From the NCBI GenBank assembly GCA_025617745.1, contig CM046864.1, positions 27,962,199-28,026,198 on the forward strand: 64,000 bases of DNA. The letters are read 5' to 3'. This document shows, piece by piece, positions 11,939 to 23,540 of this stretch. Every line of letters starts with the position of its first letter. The first letter of the stretch is position 1. This DNA is from Heliocidaris erythrogramma (Eukaryota > Echinodermata > Echinoidea > Camarodonta > Echinometridae). The translations under genes were made by a program, and so were the position numbers. Under the pieces are notes generated by a model. That model searched no databases. It saw nothing but the letters and a program-made list of their open reading frames with translations, and was not told the DNA's origin.

Positions 11939-13621
11939 ACTTGCTACTGTGATACAGTCAACCTCGCTTAAGTCGACCTCACATGTGTCGAATAGTCGCT
12001 CAAGTCAATGAAAATAAAAAGTCCCAATTTATCCTCATAGACTTAGGTGTGTTAATCCTTTGTACAAATCGATTTTCGTAGGTGGAATACTCGCATATAT
12101 CGATCATATTCTCTAAACAATACCATAAAAAACATTAAATTTACACCGCACAAGTCGAACTAGACGGTGATGTGAAATCAATCACTGTCGAGATTGCCAC
12201 ACGCCGAATTTGTTTACAAAAATTTCCCGACTTGCTGGCGCGATCTCGGCGTCCTCTCTCGCGCTCTCATGTGAAAACAAAATGTCATGTGTTAGTCATG
12301 TTTGCACGGCCGGCTGGCCGGACGGACGCCGTTTTATGCAGTTTTATTGCCTTCACGGCGATGTGCATATAAAGGGATGTAAGGGAGGGTTTAATACATT
12401 GAAATTAATCACTGGACGTGTCTGGTTTTATTCTTTATTGTCCAACTTGTAACAGGAGTGTGAAGTAATATACTGGGTACATGAAAGGTACAGTACATGT
12501 ATGTTCTTATTTTCTCGATGTCGGCACAATATAAATCATGGTACATTATGTGATGGGAACTCCCAATCGATCAAACCGCCGGGCCGCCGGCCACAGTCTG
12601 CACCGCGGCGTCCCTGTGTTATATATACACACGCGTAAGTCAGATTTTCTTCGACTTCCGCACAAGTTCACTCAGTCCTGTCATGATCAACTTAGGCGAA
12701 GTTGACTGTATTTTGCTTATCAGATCTCTCAGTGACACACATGTATTCAATGAGGAACATATAGTTCCTATACCCAACAACTGTTAACCTATGCTGGATT
12801 TACATAAGACAGCACAAGTAAATTACTTTTCATTATGAACTTTGTAAATGGAGAGTTGTTCTTGACCCATGGTTATTCCAATCACTTGTTTTTTTAATCT
12901 TCAGAGGACAAGGTGCAACATCTGGTGCTTACGGTGTGGAGAGCAGACAAGGTCGCAGAAAAGCCACCACATTTGGAGACCATTCTATCAGGAGAGGTGT
13001 ACAGGACCTTAATAAAAAGGTTCACTTCAGCTGGTGACCTGATCCTTGTGTACGGACCAATAGCTGGTGAGTTTTCATTATATCTTATTATGTTATAATG
13101 AACCTCAATTTACTTATGGTGACGAACGAATTGTTGTTAGACCGAATGACGTACCATTTGGCTATTAGACCAAGTGGCAATTTACCGTATCCCCAAGTAT
13201 TGTCTTGTCCCATGAAATAGTCGTCAGTGGACAATTTGTGAGTTAAGGAAATGGCGATCTATAGTTAAGGATTATTTGTAATGTTGTCCAGCACAATTAA
13301 CATTATTATTTGTATTATGTCAGAAATTCCAGTATATAATGTAGGCTTGGACATAGAGTCCCCAATATCTGTATCGCAATTCTCCTCTGTTATGAAGAAT
13401 TTCCTTTGAGTAAATCTTGTCCACAAAGTAATCATCTTTCAGTGAACAGTCTTTATCAATGTCTTTTTCTCTTTTTTTTTTCTCTTGACTTTGATTGTCA
13501 CTTCCAGATGCAACAGTTGCAGCTATTAGACTGGGGAGAAAATCTGTGACAGTGACAGGATGCCAGGAAGTTGAGGAGCAAATTCAGATGATGGTGCGGC
13601 AATCTACACTTATGGACAACA
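11076..13621 (+). CDS. Four-exon gene segment resembling N4/N6 DNA methylase C-terminal half
   Basis: The exons are 11076-11158, 11250-11394, 12905-13066 and 13508-13621, all with GT/AG borders and matching phases (1-0, 0-1, 1-1, 1-1). The product includes ICEDVVLAGRTVDHLQGRQH, then EKPPHLETILSGEVYR, then FTSAGDLILVYGPIAG and IRLGRKSVTVTG. The order (EKP, Leu-rich helix, GDLIL strand, Gly-rich loop, AA-RLGR, beta strand) matches motifs X and I to II of N4/N6-type DNA methyltransferases (beta class). In active enzymes the loop reads DPFxGxGTT; here it is VYGPIAGDAT at protein level (DAT begins the last exon), so SAM binding and catalysis are doubtful. Motif IV (DPPY) is not seen. It may be a domesticated, inactive methylase fold. 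The gene probably starts further left and may continue right. Confidence 0.55.
11572..11760 (-). mobile_element. Partial SINE copy (same family as 1236-1587)
   Basis: On the minus strand it shows the body words CATTTGCCACTCTCCACCCA and GGTACCTGGTAGG and ends in an (ATT)n tail at about 11570-11583. The tRNA-like head is missing, so it is truncated at its 5' end. It lies in an intron of the methylase-like gene. Confidence 0.6.
11955..12708. mobile_element. Nonautonomous pogo/Tigger-like (Tc1/mariner superfamily) element
   Basis: The left end CAGTCAACCTCGCTTAAGTC and the right end CTTAGGCGAAGTTGACTG are inverted repeats flanked by TA (11953-11954 and 12709-12710). The terminus resembles those of pogo/Tigger transposons, which begin CAGTnnA(A)CCTCG. 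The 754 bp contain no intact transposase. The interior is more CpG-rich than its surroundings. It lies in the intron between exons ending 11394 and starting 12905, next to a 33-base C run. Confidence 0.7.
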
Positions 13622-13627
13622 GTATAC

Positions 13628-13771
13628 TATTAATACATGGTTGGGAGTGCGTTGGTGTGATCTGGCAACACAAAGGTTTTTATCGTGGTGTGTTTCGACC
13701 TGGACACCACGATAAAAACCTGCGTGTTGCCAGATCGCACTAATGCACGAACTCACAACCATGTATTAATA
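13628..13771. mobile_element. Palindromic MITE or foldback abutting an exon
   Basis: The whole stretch folds on itself. CTATTAATACATGGTTG at the left pairs with CAACCATGTATTAATAG at the right, and GGTTTTTATCGTGGTGT pairs with ACACCACGATAAAAACC. It starts 6 bp after the donor of the exon ending at 13621. Confidence 0.65.
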
Positions 13772-14521
13772 GTTTTATAAAACAGGTCGGCAATATGATT
13801 ATGAAGTCTATAAGAATGGTTACGAACCCCATAGAAACGCCAAGAGTCGCACAGTCATGGAGGCTGCCGTTTGCTTTCCTGGATGACATCACAGAAGCGC
13901 GCACAGCCAAAAAAAGTCATGTAATCCCTGCACTAAAATGACAAACTACGCGATTTCATTGCGTTTTAAGTTTGCACGCACCAGAGGTACGCGTATGCGC
14001 AGCTCAGCCGTGGTTTAGAGCATTTTTGCCGTATGTTATCACCTTTTTTTTTGCACGGTCACATGGTGTTATTTGACCAATGAGGATAGCTACATCATTG
14101 AACCCGTTTTATAATGATCCCTATGAGTACAGCGACAATTAGGTTATATGTAATGGTATATTATCTCGAAGAAGCTTGACTGGGGAGGAATTTTTAATTT
14201 GTAAACAAATCTTTAGGCATTTTACTCCCAGTGTTAAAGATCGTATGCTCTGACTTTTTCTGACTTGTGTTTTTCATTACAGATCGAGCATACGATCTTT
14301 AACACTGGGAGTATATTTTCTCGTCGTTGTTAAACATGTCATAGTAATGTATGAGATAAGAAAATGCATGCAGACATGTCTGTGTGTATATTTGTGTGAA
14401 AGTGAACTCCTGCTAATTTCTCTTTTGAATGGTTGATGCATGAAGAGGTATTTTCATCCACAGTATTTGGACAACCTTATATTTTAGGGAAGCAATTCAT
14501 AGAATCAATTGTTCTTGTTTT
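13772..14521. other. Noncoding stretch with a 28-bp-arm hairpin
   Basis: At about 14222-14315, TACTCCCAGTGTTAAAGATC and its inverted complement flank a 40-base loop. No gene is recognised in the remainder. Confidence 0.4.
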
Positions 14522-14885
14522 GGAATTTGTTTTTTCGGGTGTTGGGCATGAGGTCACAGGGTATAAAAATTTCCGGTTTGGGGCATTTGATCACATTTCT
14601 GGTTTTGGGCATTTGTACAAAGAGGATAAAAATTTCTGGTTTTGGGTGACAAGGTATTGCTATATAGGCATACACAAGTGGAGTCATTTGTATATAAATG
14701 TATTTATGAATTTTATTTTTGTAAATAATAAATGAAGCTTGATTTGGCATTTTGTCAGAGCGGATAAAAAATGTCCTGTTTGGGGCATTAGGTCAAAACA
14801 GATAAAAATTTCTGATTTGGGGCATTAGGTCATAAAAATGGATAAAAATTTCCAGTTTTGGGCATTTGGTCAAAGTGAATAAAAA
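14522..14885. repeat. Minisatellite, ~36-40 bp unit (left part)
   Basis: Degenerate copies of a unit like GGATAAAAATTTCCGGTTTT followed by GGGCATTTGGTCAAAG run to 14885 and resume at 16912-17045. The array is split by the hAT-like insertion. Confidence 0.65.
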
Positions 14886-16911
14886 CAGGGTTGGCGATTT
14901 TTTAAAATTTAAATCAGATTTTTATGCCTCCGCCCACCATATGTGGTGCCGGAGGCATTATGTTTTTGGGTCGTACGTCTGTCCCGTTTTCGTTCTCGCG
15001 ATAACTTCAAAACCGTTTTTTTTTTTTATCAGTTTGTAACTTGGCCCATGTATGCATATGGGAGGGACGATGAACTGATTAGATTTTGGGGTCTCAAGGT
15101 CAAAGGTCACAGAGGTAATTATATACATAAAAATGGTTCGTTCTCGCAATAAATTCAGAACTGTTTGACAGATCAACCTCTAACTTGGCCCATGTATGCA
15201 TATGCGAGGGACGATGAACTGATTAGTTAGGTCAAAGTTCAAAGGTCATAGAGGTCATTATGTACATAAAAATGGTTCGTGATGTATGGAGTCTAGGCCT
15301 ACCTATTTTAGAAATTTCAAGGGGACAGTGGTCTATTTGCTATAAAATATCTATTTCCTTGGTGTATTTGATGATTGTAAGTCATCAATGGTAAGTTTTT
15401 TATTTGAAAATGAAATGAAATAAATTTTCTGTCTCCTGTTCTTTTTCAGTGAAAAGATTTGTAATTTTGTTGGACCAATCCTTTTGAGAGTGTACATGTA
15501 TGCCATACATTTCCAATCTGGTGATGGCGGGGGCATAAATTCCGACCGCGCGCGGTCGAAGATACATCTAGTTTTGATTTAAATCGGATTAAATTTTTCT
15601 TTTTTTTAATTTCATCAGAAATTATGTTCAATTAGAAAGAAATCGTAGCATAATGATAGCATCAATCTTGATCTTATCATAAATTTTACCCCTAGCATTG
15701 TTCTTAACAGTTTACTTTGTAATTTAGCCTAGTTAAAAAATATTACATAACCAATAACAATTTATGAAAAAATTTCCTCCAGAGGCACCAAATGTGTACA
15801 TATATTTCAAATATGAAATTGCCTATAGAGAATTTTTATTACATCATTATTTCCTCATACATATCACTTATCAAGGTTAATTAAAATTGGTGCTTTAAGA
15901 AAATGAAATCTGTGTTTTACATGTGAATCACATGATTTTTATGTAATCAACTTTTAAAAAATTCTCTCGAAAAGAAGCAAAAATTGTCTTCCTATTTCAA
16001 ATTCAAAATTGCCTTTGTGCCTCCACTCTAAAGGAGCGGGGGACATTTTTGGGCTGTGCATTCAGAGTTCCATCCTTGAGTACATCTGTCTGTCTGTCTG
16101 TCTGTTTGTTATATTTTTGTTATCACATTAACTTCAGGACCACTAGATTGGATTTTAATTGAACTTCGGTCAAGTAGGTACTCTTAGGCAGCAATGATCT
16201 GAATAGGCATGTACTGTGATGCAAGGATAAACTGGTTAGATTTCAGAGTTAAAGTTATGAAGAGTTTCAGAGTTCCTTGCAAAAATGTTAATTAGTATTG
16301 TTACAAATTTCAACTGAGCAATTTAACTGCATCACAGGCAATATTTATGCCTCCACACTCCCATAACAGTTTAAGTTCTTTGTAACGGGCTAAAACCTTG
16401 CATCTAAATTTGAATGTCTCTTGTGTGATCAGCAATAACGACAATGCAGTAACAAGGTAAAATCAGACATGTACAAGGCCCTTACACTGTCACTTGAACT
16501 TCAAAGTCTAATCAGCTTATTGGTACATATTTGACCCAGGTATCATTAAAAACCAATCAGCAGCTCTAAAGTTCTAGCAGTAATAAGAAATAACATATGG
16601 ACGTATACAAACGCACAGTATGTATGCAAGTATACACTTGGACACCTGCATGGACAAACCGCCAAAAACATGAAAATATGAAAACAAAGATGCCAATGGA
16701 TTATAACAGTGCCCCTCCCCCACATCCAGCATACTTGAACAAATTTTAGTAATACTATCAACCCTGTTACCCAACCATAAATATGATTTATTTTCTTACA
16801 TCTATTTTGACATAGTATATAATACACAAGTCTATGGGGATGATTTAAATCAGTGATTTAAAAAAAATATCGAGGTGATTTAAATCAAAGCGTTTTAATC
16901 CGCCAACCCTG
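14886..16911. mobile_element. 2.0-kb hAT-like TIR element inserted in a minisatellite
   Basis: The ends CAGGGTTGGCGATTTTTTAA and TTTTAATCCGCCAACCCTG form inverted repeats, and GATTTAAATC words recur inside both ends. The flanks are AATAAAAA on the left and AATAAATA on the right, an 8-bp duplication with one mismatch, as for hAT elements. No transposase is recognisable, so the copy is nonautonomous. It carries the nested dispersed repeat at 14928-15545, a (CTGT)n stretch near 16086-16104, and about 1.3 kb of AT-rich filler. Confidence 0.65.
14928..15545 (+). repeat. Nested dispersed repeat with CCTCCGCCCACC start
   Basis: It begins with a short palindrome around CACCATATGTGGTG, contains two copies of AACTTGGCCCATGTATGCAT, and ends GGGGGCATAAATTCCGACCG. 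It is homologous to the repeat at 1905-2965 and carries a perfect DR1 motif (AGGTCAAAGGTCA) near 15099-15111. Confidence 0.55.
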
Positions 16912-17045
16912 AATAAATATTTCCGGTTTTGGGCATTGATTCAAAGCGGATAAATATTTCCGGTTTTGGGCATTTGGTCAAAGTGGATAAAAATTTCCAG
17001 TTTGAGGCATTGGGTCAAAGGGATAAAAAATTCCAGTTTCGCAAC
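16912..17045. repeat. Minisatellite, right part
   Basis: This is the continuation of the array at 14522-14885 after the hAT-like insertion. About three units are present. Confidence 0.6.
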
Positions 17046-17678
17046 ATCGTTTTACTATTGAATAATGCAAATGGAAACATTTATTGTACATTTTAGTTTT
17101 ATTATTGTATGTAATTCATTTTTTCATTATTTTTGTAAATAATGGGTATAACTGGATTTTGTAGTTAATCATTAAATTGTTCTTTTACAGTTTATTTGTG
17201 TGAGCAATAAAAATATTCTATTTTCTCAGTATATATCATTTCATTTTATTTCTTGTATTTGATTGAGGTTGTGATTATAATGTGCATGATAATGACAGAT
17301 GAATCAATTGAGAAGTAAGAATGAGTATTGCAATTATGATATACAGTACAAAGAGAGAGAGAGAGAGAGTTAGGACTTGGAATGAGATGTAAAAGAAATT
17401 TAGCAATGAATAGGCCCAAGTTTCTTAAATAAATCAATTTAGAGGCAAAATATATTAAGAGAGACATAGTTTTTGCGATGTACTTTAGTTAGGGCAACAG
17501 TAACAATTTACCAGTAAATGAGCATAAAATTGCTTCACTTAATCTGGATTCTTCGACATTTCCAGACCTATTTACCAAAGCTACCAAAGTTTGATTTCCT
17601 TTGAAATAATTTATTGTTTTATGTAGTCTAGATCTAGACTAATTGTTAGGCTTATGTTAGTTCTAGGTCTAGCTATAT
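17046..17678. other. AT-rich stretch, no gene seen
   Basis: It holds a (GA)n run at about 17352-17368 and CTAGATCTAGA-type words near 17626-17640. No supportable ORF is present. Confidence 0.35.
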
Positions 17679-17692
17679 CAGTGGCGGATCCA

Positions 17693-17756
<64 letters not shown>

Positions 17757-17780
17757 AAAAAAGGCCTTTTTTTTGCTAGT

Positions 17781-17814
<34 letters not shown>

Positions 17815-17972
17815 CTTTTCAGAGAATTTTGGACTGAAAAAGAGAGACACTGAAATGCTGAGGACATTTTTTACATTTTTGTTGCTTCTCATAGAATTTT
17901 GGAGGGGAAAAGCCTTTTTTGGGGTGTGTGTGCCCCCCCCCCCCCGTTTATTCAATCCTGGATCCGCCACTG
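17679..17972. mobile_element. TIR element dominated by poly-G
   Basis: CAGTGGCGGATCCAG at 17679 and its complement CTGGATCCGCCACTG at 17958-17972 are terminal inverted repeats flanked by TATAT on both sides. The interior has G runs of about 60 and about 45 bases and a short C run. Polymerase slippage or assembly uncertainty is likely in such tracts. No transposase is present. Confidence 0.6.
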
Positions 17973-18480
17973 TATATGTTACTATATTTGAACGTTAGAC
18001 TGCAGAGCCTATACGTACGTTAACTGGTACTTAGGCCTAAAAGGGTCTAGATCAAGACATGTAGACTCTATTTAGATCTAATTATAATATAATATCATAC
18101 ACATACCGGGGGGGGGGGGGGTGTTTAAACACTAGAACTTCCTCTTTATGCCAAACACTCAAACCTCCTGATTTTTTCCAGGGGGTGCACCCCCGGCTCC
18201 CAGGCCCCGGCCTGCATCTATCATTTAGATCAAAGATTATTAATAAGTATGTAGATCTAGGTGTAAGTTCATGAAACATACACAATAATGTAATCGCATT
18301 TCTTTTTTTTTTTAAACAACGACTATACCTCCTCAAACTATTCATCCGAACACATTCAGTGTATATGCATGCCACGCCGGCGCGGCTGGTGGCCAAACCT
18401 AGGCCTCCATATCGGTGGTATGTCAAGGTAAAGTATCGGCAGCTAAGTATCGTTTCTTTATTTCGGATACGAAATCAAGT
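17973..18480. other. No gene recognised
   Basis: It contains a G run at about 18108-18121 and a GC-rich patch (GGGGGTGCACCCCCGG) at about 18181-18196. The frames across it look like chance openings. Confidence 0.3.
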
Positions 18481-18586
18481 GCAGTAGTTGATTTCGTAAC
18501 GAAATCCCTGCAGTAGTTGATTTCGTAACGAAATCACTTTGTGAAGTTGATTTCGTTACGAAATCATTGATTTCGTAACACAATCA
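18460..18586. repeat. Cluster of gatttcgtaacgaaatc palindromes
   Basis: The 17-base near-palindrome occurs at about 490-506, 519-535 and 549-565 (offset 18000), with degenerate copies at about 18463-18476 and 18569-18585. Spacing is about 20-30 bp. No ORF is involved. Confidence 0.6.
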
Positions 18587-18899
18587 GTCACGCTACACTT
18601 GGCGCCCCATAGTATACTGGCATGTGCTTTACTAGACTCAATGTAGGCCTACTTTGCATTTTAACAAAACGACTGAACCACACATCACAAGAGTTTGTAA
18701 GCCAATCAGGAACACCGATTTTCCTGTAGTGACTTTCCAATCCTCGGAAAAAAAAATATCGCGTCCAGGAAGACACCCACTGTATGACAAAAATTGTCCA
18801 AAGAGTGTATACCTTTTCTACAAATGAAAGCAAGACGTGTGTGGTGTTATGCTCTTTAGGAACCCAAACTGAGAGTCAACTATAATAATTATTACAACG

Positions 18900-19535
18900 T
18901 TGCAAAAGATTTATTGGATTGACGTCAGTCAATCCTCTATTCTCGTTCATGTTCTGCATTCTTATTCTTCTTTTTGGATTGACGTCAGTCAATCCTCTAT
19001 TCTTGTTCATGTTTTGCATTCTTATTCTTCTTTTTGCATTGACCATTGACGTCATGACGTCAATGCTCTGTTATTGTTCATGTTCTGCATTCTTATTCTT
19101 CTTCTTCTTAGACCTCAGACCCTATTTGTTTTGCACAGGGTGTTTGTGAGCTCTGTCTAGGTCCTTTCCCCTTGTCCATTTTATTTTTAGATTTCGTATG
19201 CATGTTCCTTGGCATGCCATGTAATGCACTGAACTCTTCATTTTCCGGAATCACTCATGCATGACCGTCCAGGCGCCATTTTGTCCGTGTTTCGTACCTT
19301 TTGTTCGATTTTGCCTATCTCCACTATTCTAGATGCTACAGACTTCAAACAAATTGCTATAGATAGTTTAAGAGATGCTTTTTATTTTACTGTTCAATGA
19401 CATGCAAAATACAGACGTCAATCTATGCACATCGTTCTGATACGATTGCAGTTCTAGTTAGATTGACGTAAGTCAATCTTCTATTCTTGTTCACGTTCTG
19501 CATTCTTATTGCATTGACGTCATGACGTCAATGCT
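18900..19535. repeat. Repeat array with CRE-type TGACGTCA palindromes
   Basis: GATTGACGTCAGTCAATC occurs at about 18917-18934 and 18977-18994, and a variant at about 19461-19478. The longer palindrome built on TTGACGTCATGACGTCAA lies at about 19044-19065 and 19512-19533. Each is followed by a similar CTCT...TTCATGTTCTGCATTCTT module. Confidence 0.6.
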
Positions 19536-21528
19536 CTGTTCAACATCGTTCATGTTCTGCATTCTTCTTCTTCTTCTTCTTCTTAGACCTCAGACCCCAT
19601 TTGTTTTGCACAGGGTGTTTGTGAGCTCTGTCTAGGTCCTTTCCCCTTGTCCATTTTATTTCAAATTTCGTATGCATGTTCCTTGGCATCCCTTCTAGGT
19701 CACTGAGGTCTTCGTTTTCCGAACTCACTCATGCATGACCGTCCAGGCGCCATTTTGTCCGTTTTGGGGCCATTTTCATGCCTTTTGTTCTCCTTGCCTA
19801 TCTCAGCTATCCTACATCCTACAGACTTCTAACAAATTCCTGTAGATAGTCCAAAATGCCATCTCCACACTGTAAATTTAAGTCCGAAATCGGCCATATT
19901 GAAAAACGCTAAATTTCTTGAAATTTTCACTCCCGAATATTAAAAATTCCTATAACTTTGTCATATCAATTGATTTTTGTCTCAAACTTTTACCATGTCT
20001 TGGACTTGTCATTGCACACATTTCAGCCGAATTCCATGCATTTCTGATTACGCATTATATAAACAGCGCCCTCTAAAGTTTTCAAAATGGCTCTCTTCAT
20101 GTGGCCGTATCTCCGTCATGCCTGGGTAAACCCGTACCCTTTTTTGGATTTAGATACTTCAAGATATACCCTTTTCAGCCAAATAAAAAATATATACCCC
20201 ATCACTGACCGACTTTGAGAAAATTGCACTTGAAAATCACAATATTTGCATAAATGCCGAAATAAAGACAACTTGCTCTAATTTTGTGAACATTCATCGT
20301 ACGTCTTTGAAATTTGGTGGGTATGTGTATTTGTGTATTTGACAACTGTTAACCAAATTTGGTTGAAATCGATGACGTCATCGCGAAGATATTACGCAAA
20401 AACCTTAATTTACTATGCATTACATAATATTGCATAATATGCTTATTTTAAATGGCGCGCTAGTCGCAGTAGGCTCACAATGACCGCAATAAAATTCCCT
20501 CATCAGGGATGCAAAAAAAGATATATGGTCTCACAGAATATTTTGAGTAAATCGCGATTGAAGTCGGGTCATTATACGGATCCTGCACATGTATTACATG
20601 TATTGTCTATGGGGCAAATCGATTTTCCCCATTTGGCCCCCTGAACGATTTTTATTTTTCTTGAAATTTTGCAAGTACATGCTTCGAGGCAAAATGAAGA
20701 GACTCTCGAAGCCAGATTTTTAATATCTATCAAGCGCTTTGTTTTAATCGCAATTTTATATCCTGCATAGATGCCACTACCTACGGAACTATGGCATGAC
20801 ATCCGGGCCAGATTTCCATTGTGGCCAATTTGTTTTGCATGCAGTGCTTGTTATCGCTGTCTAGGTCCTTTCCCCTCGTCCATTTCGATTCAAATTTCGT
20901 ATGCATGTTCCTTGGCATGCCATGTAATGCACTGAACTCTTCATTTTCCGAAATCACTCATGCATGACTGTCCAGGCGCCATTTTGTCCGTGTTTCGTAC
21001 CTTTTGTTCGATTTTGCCTATCTCCACTATTCTAGATGCTACAGACTTCAAACAAATTGCTATAGATAGTTTAAGAGATGCTTTTTATTTTACTGTTCAA
21101 TGACATGCAAAATACAGACGTCAATCCATGCACATCGTTCTGATACGATTGCAGTTCTAGTTGCCTTTACTTTGCTGCTGCTCATTTCACTATAGTAAGT
21201 GGATCTAACGATTATTCGGGTGCCATGTCGATAGGGCAGCGACGTACCTGAATACTGTAGTAGCATCCTATGAAAATATTCATGCACCTCGCTGCCTGAA
21301 ACTATTTAATTTCTAAGATTTGCGCAGAAAAATGAACTTTAATTTGCTGTTGCTAATTTCAATATAGAAAGTAAGGTAACCCTAATATCTGGGCGCCATG
21401 GCGATAATAAGGCAGTGACATGCCCGAAAATTGTCATAACATTGAACATTCATGGACATAATCAATAAATACTATGGAAATATTCATGGTCCTCGCTGTC
21501 TGAAACTATTTCAAAGTTTGTAATAATA
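19090..21528. repeat. Threefold repeated block, otherwise gene-free
   Basis: A block with GTTTTGCACAGGGTGTTTGT, GGTCCTTTCCCCTTGTCC and CATGACCGTCCAGGCGCCAT occurs at about 19115-19460, 19600-19800 and, mutated, 20830-21160. The first and third also share ACAGACTTCAAACAAATTGC and the downstream TTTAAGAGATGCTTTTTATT. No coding sequence is recognised. Confidence 0.55.
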
Positions 21529-23379
21529 GGTACGTTCACACGTAGAGCGATAGCATTGATGCTATCTAGGTATCGATACTATTTTGGTGAAGACCAGATA
21601 GTTTTAAGACCAAACGCTGTCTGAACGCAGATAGTCACGAGATAGAAGCGAGTTTCCAAACTATTCTTGCAGCGAGTTTAGCAGGAGTAAATCTTAGGAT
21701 CCAGCGACAGAATTATAAATAATTCTGTCCGTTTCATGTGGTGCTGTAATATAATGCAATGTATGTATTCATGTGATGTACCCTCTTCCCTACTTTTTTT
21801 CTATTATCATTCTGTCTGTTTCATCTGGTACTGTAATGTAATGTATGTATTCATGTGATGTATATAGGGGTAAGTAGGCTAATGTGTATACTGCGTGGTA
21901 AGGAAGGGGGTTGTTCCTTCTTTTTATCTTTTTCTTTTTTATATATGTGACCAGGCACCACAAAACCACCCAAAAGTCGCACTGTGTGATTTTCAGTTAG
22001 AGCTCAATCAATGTGTTTTGGTTGGCATGCATGGTCAAATTTTAGTTTTGGGTATTTCCTGAAAGAGTATACTTTTTTCTAAGTAATCTAAAAATGTGGA
22101 GGCACCAAACAATCTAGAAGTGGTATTTTTGACAGTTTTTTATCAGACTTATGTGTGTCTTCTCTGGATTTTGTTGTATTACTTTTCTTTTTCACGACCC
22201 TGAATACTTGTCTCATTTTAATCTCCCATAAATCTCCCGGAGTAAGTTCTTGCATTGATACTTGTGCACTATGATAAACAGGATATGTGTAAGTGGTATG
22301 TGCCAAATTTAGGACAATCTGATAATCCCTTCATAGAAATTTTCATTGAGTTCTAATCCTCCTTTTGTCACCTTAGCACAACACTTTGCAAGTCAGAGTG
22401 CTTCAATAGACTGCAAACTTTAAACCCTTATTAAGAAGTAACATTATGCGGGACTGTGCATTCTTCTCTTTGTACATTGAGTTATGAACATCCAATGAGT
22501 TATATATAATTTTAAAGCTGAGAATCTGCTCTTTCAGAATCAGGCCTTAAAGGTTGACTAAATTAGAGAGAAAATGGGTGCTCTTTCCATGTAGTTTTGC
22601 CTTCTAATCACGAATCTGCCAATCGATTGTCCAAATTATGTCTCGTTTTGGTGAAAAAGGGGGAAAGTAGAGGTTTTGGGACCGTTCCTTAAAACTCGTG
22701 ATCTGATTGGCTAACCCCCAAGTGACGTATGAAAAGTAAGAGGCACAAGATCTGCAGGCTGCAGCATATAATATTGTACACAGAATGCGGTATTTGACCC
22801 CTCTGTTCAACGGACAATTTATGAAAAAAGGAAATTAATCAATATAATCTGAGGAGTGAATAATCATTAGCAATATATTTTCTACAAGATCAGAAAACGC
22901 TTTTGCCCAAATATACAGCTCTTGTTTTGTTTTTTAGCTTTTCTTTTGAACAATGTTCTCATCCATCTGAGCTTGCCGAACGAAAGTTTTGCATTGGTCA
23001 TAAACGCGTGCACAGCCGTTTTATGCGTCTGTATAATGTCATACACAACTTTAGTACGGCAGTGACTATGTTCCCCTCGTACATAGCGACTGGTGAACGC
23101 TTTTGTTTTGTTTATTTCACTTACGCCTTTTTTTTTTTGCTTCGCTTTACATAGTACGTTAGTACTGACTTAGATTTTGGCTGAATTCGAGTAACTTATA
23201 ATATAGAGAGAGGAAAAGTGCCCGCGATTCCGAGTTGGAGGACTTTTCTGAGCCATGCAGATACGAACTCTGATTTATCAGATGATTTATCAGACCCCGA
23301 AGGCAAAGAAGCTCGAGTGGCAAGGGGAAATTCGACCATATATGTTTGAACCCCTCGCAGAATACGTTGAAGGCCGTGG

Positions 23380-23540
23380 GTGAAGTAACTCCAGCGAGCT
23401 CCAACGCGTTGGAGCTCCCTTGAGTTACGGGTGAAGTAGACCGAAAATGCTGTCTCTCGTTCGTTAGGTCGTCTTAGCTAACGAACGAGAGACAGAATTT
23501 TCGGTCTGCGGGTGAAGCTGCTGCAGCTGCTGTCGTTGAA
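23380..23540. repeat. Three palindromes separated by a common gggtgaag spacer
   Basis: GTGGGTGAAGTA precedes a palindrome centred on CCAACGCGTTGG (about 23388-23427). ACGGGTGAAGTA follows it, then comes a long hairpin (about 23431-23502) with arms built on TCTCTCGTTCGTTA, then GCGGGTGAAG and a CAGCTGCTGCAGCTG palindrome. Confidence 0.5.

Noticed and set aside
17673..17970. Proline-rich open frames on the minus strand
   Set aside because: They are translations of poly-G runs and have no protein character outside them.
18082..18426. 114-codon minus-strand open frame
   Set aside because: It crosses G runs and GC-rich repeat sequence. No conserved features are visible.
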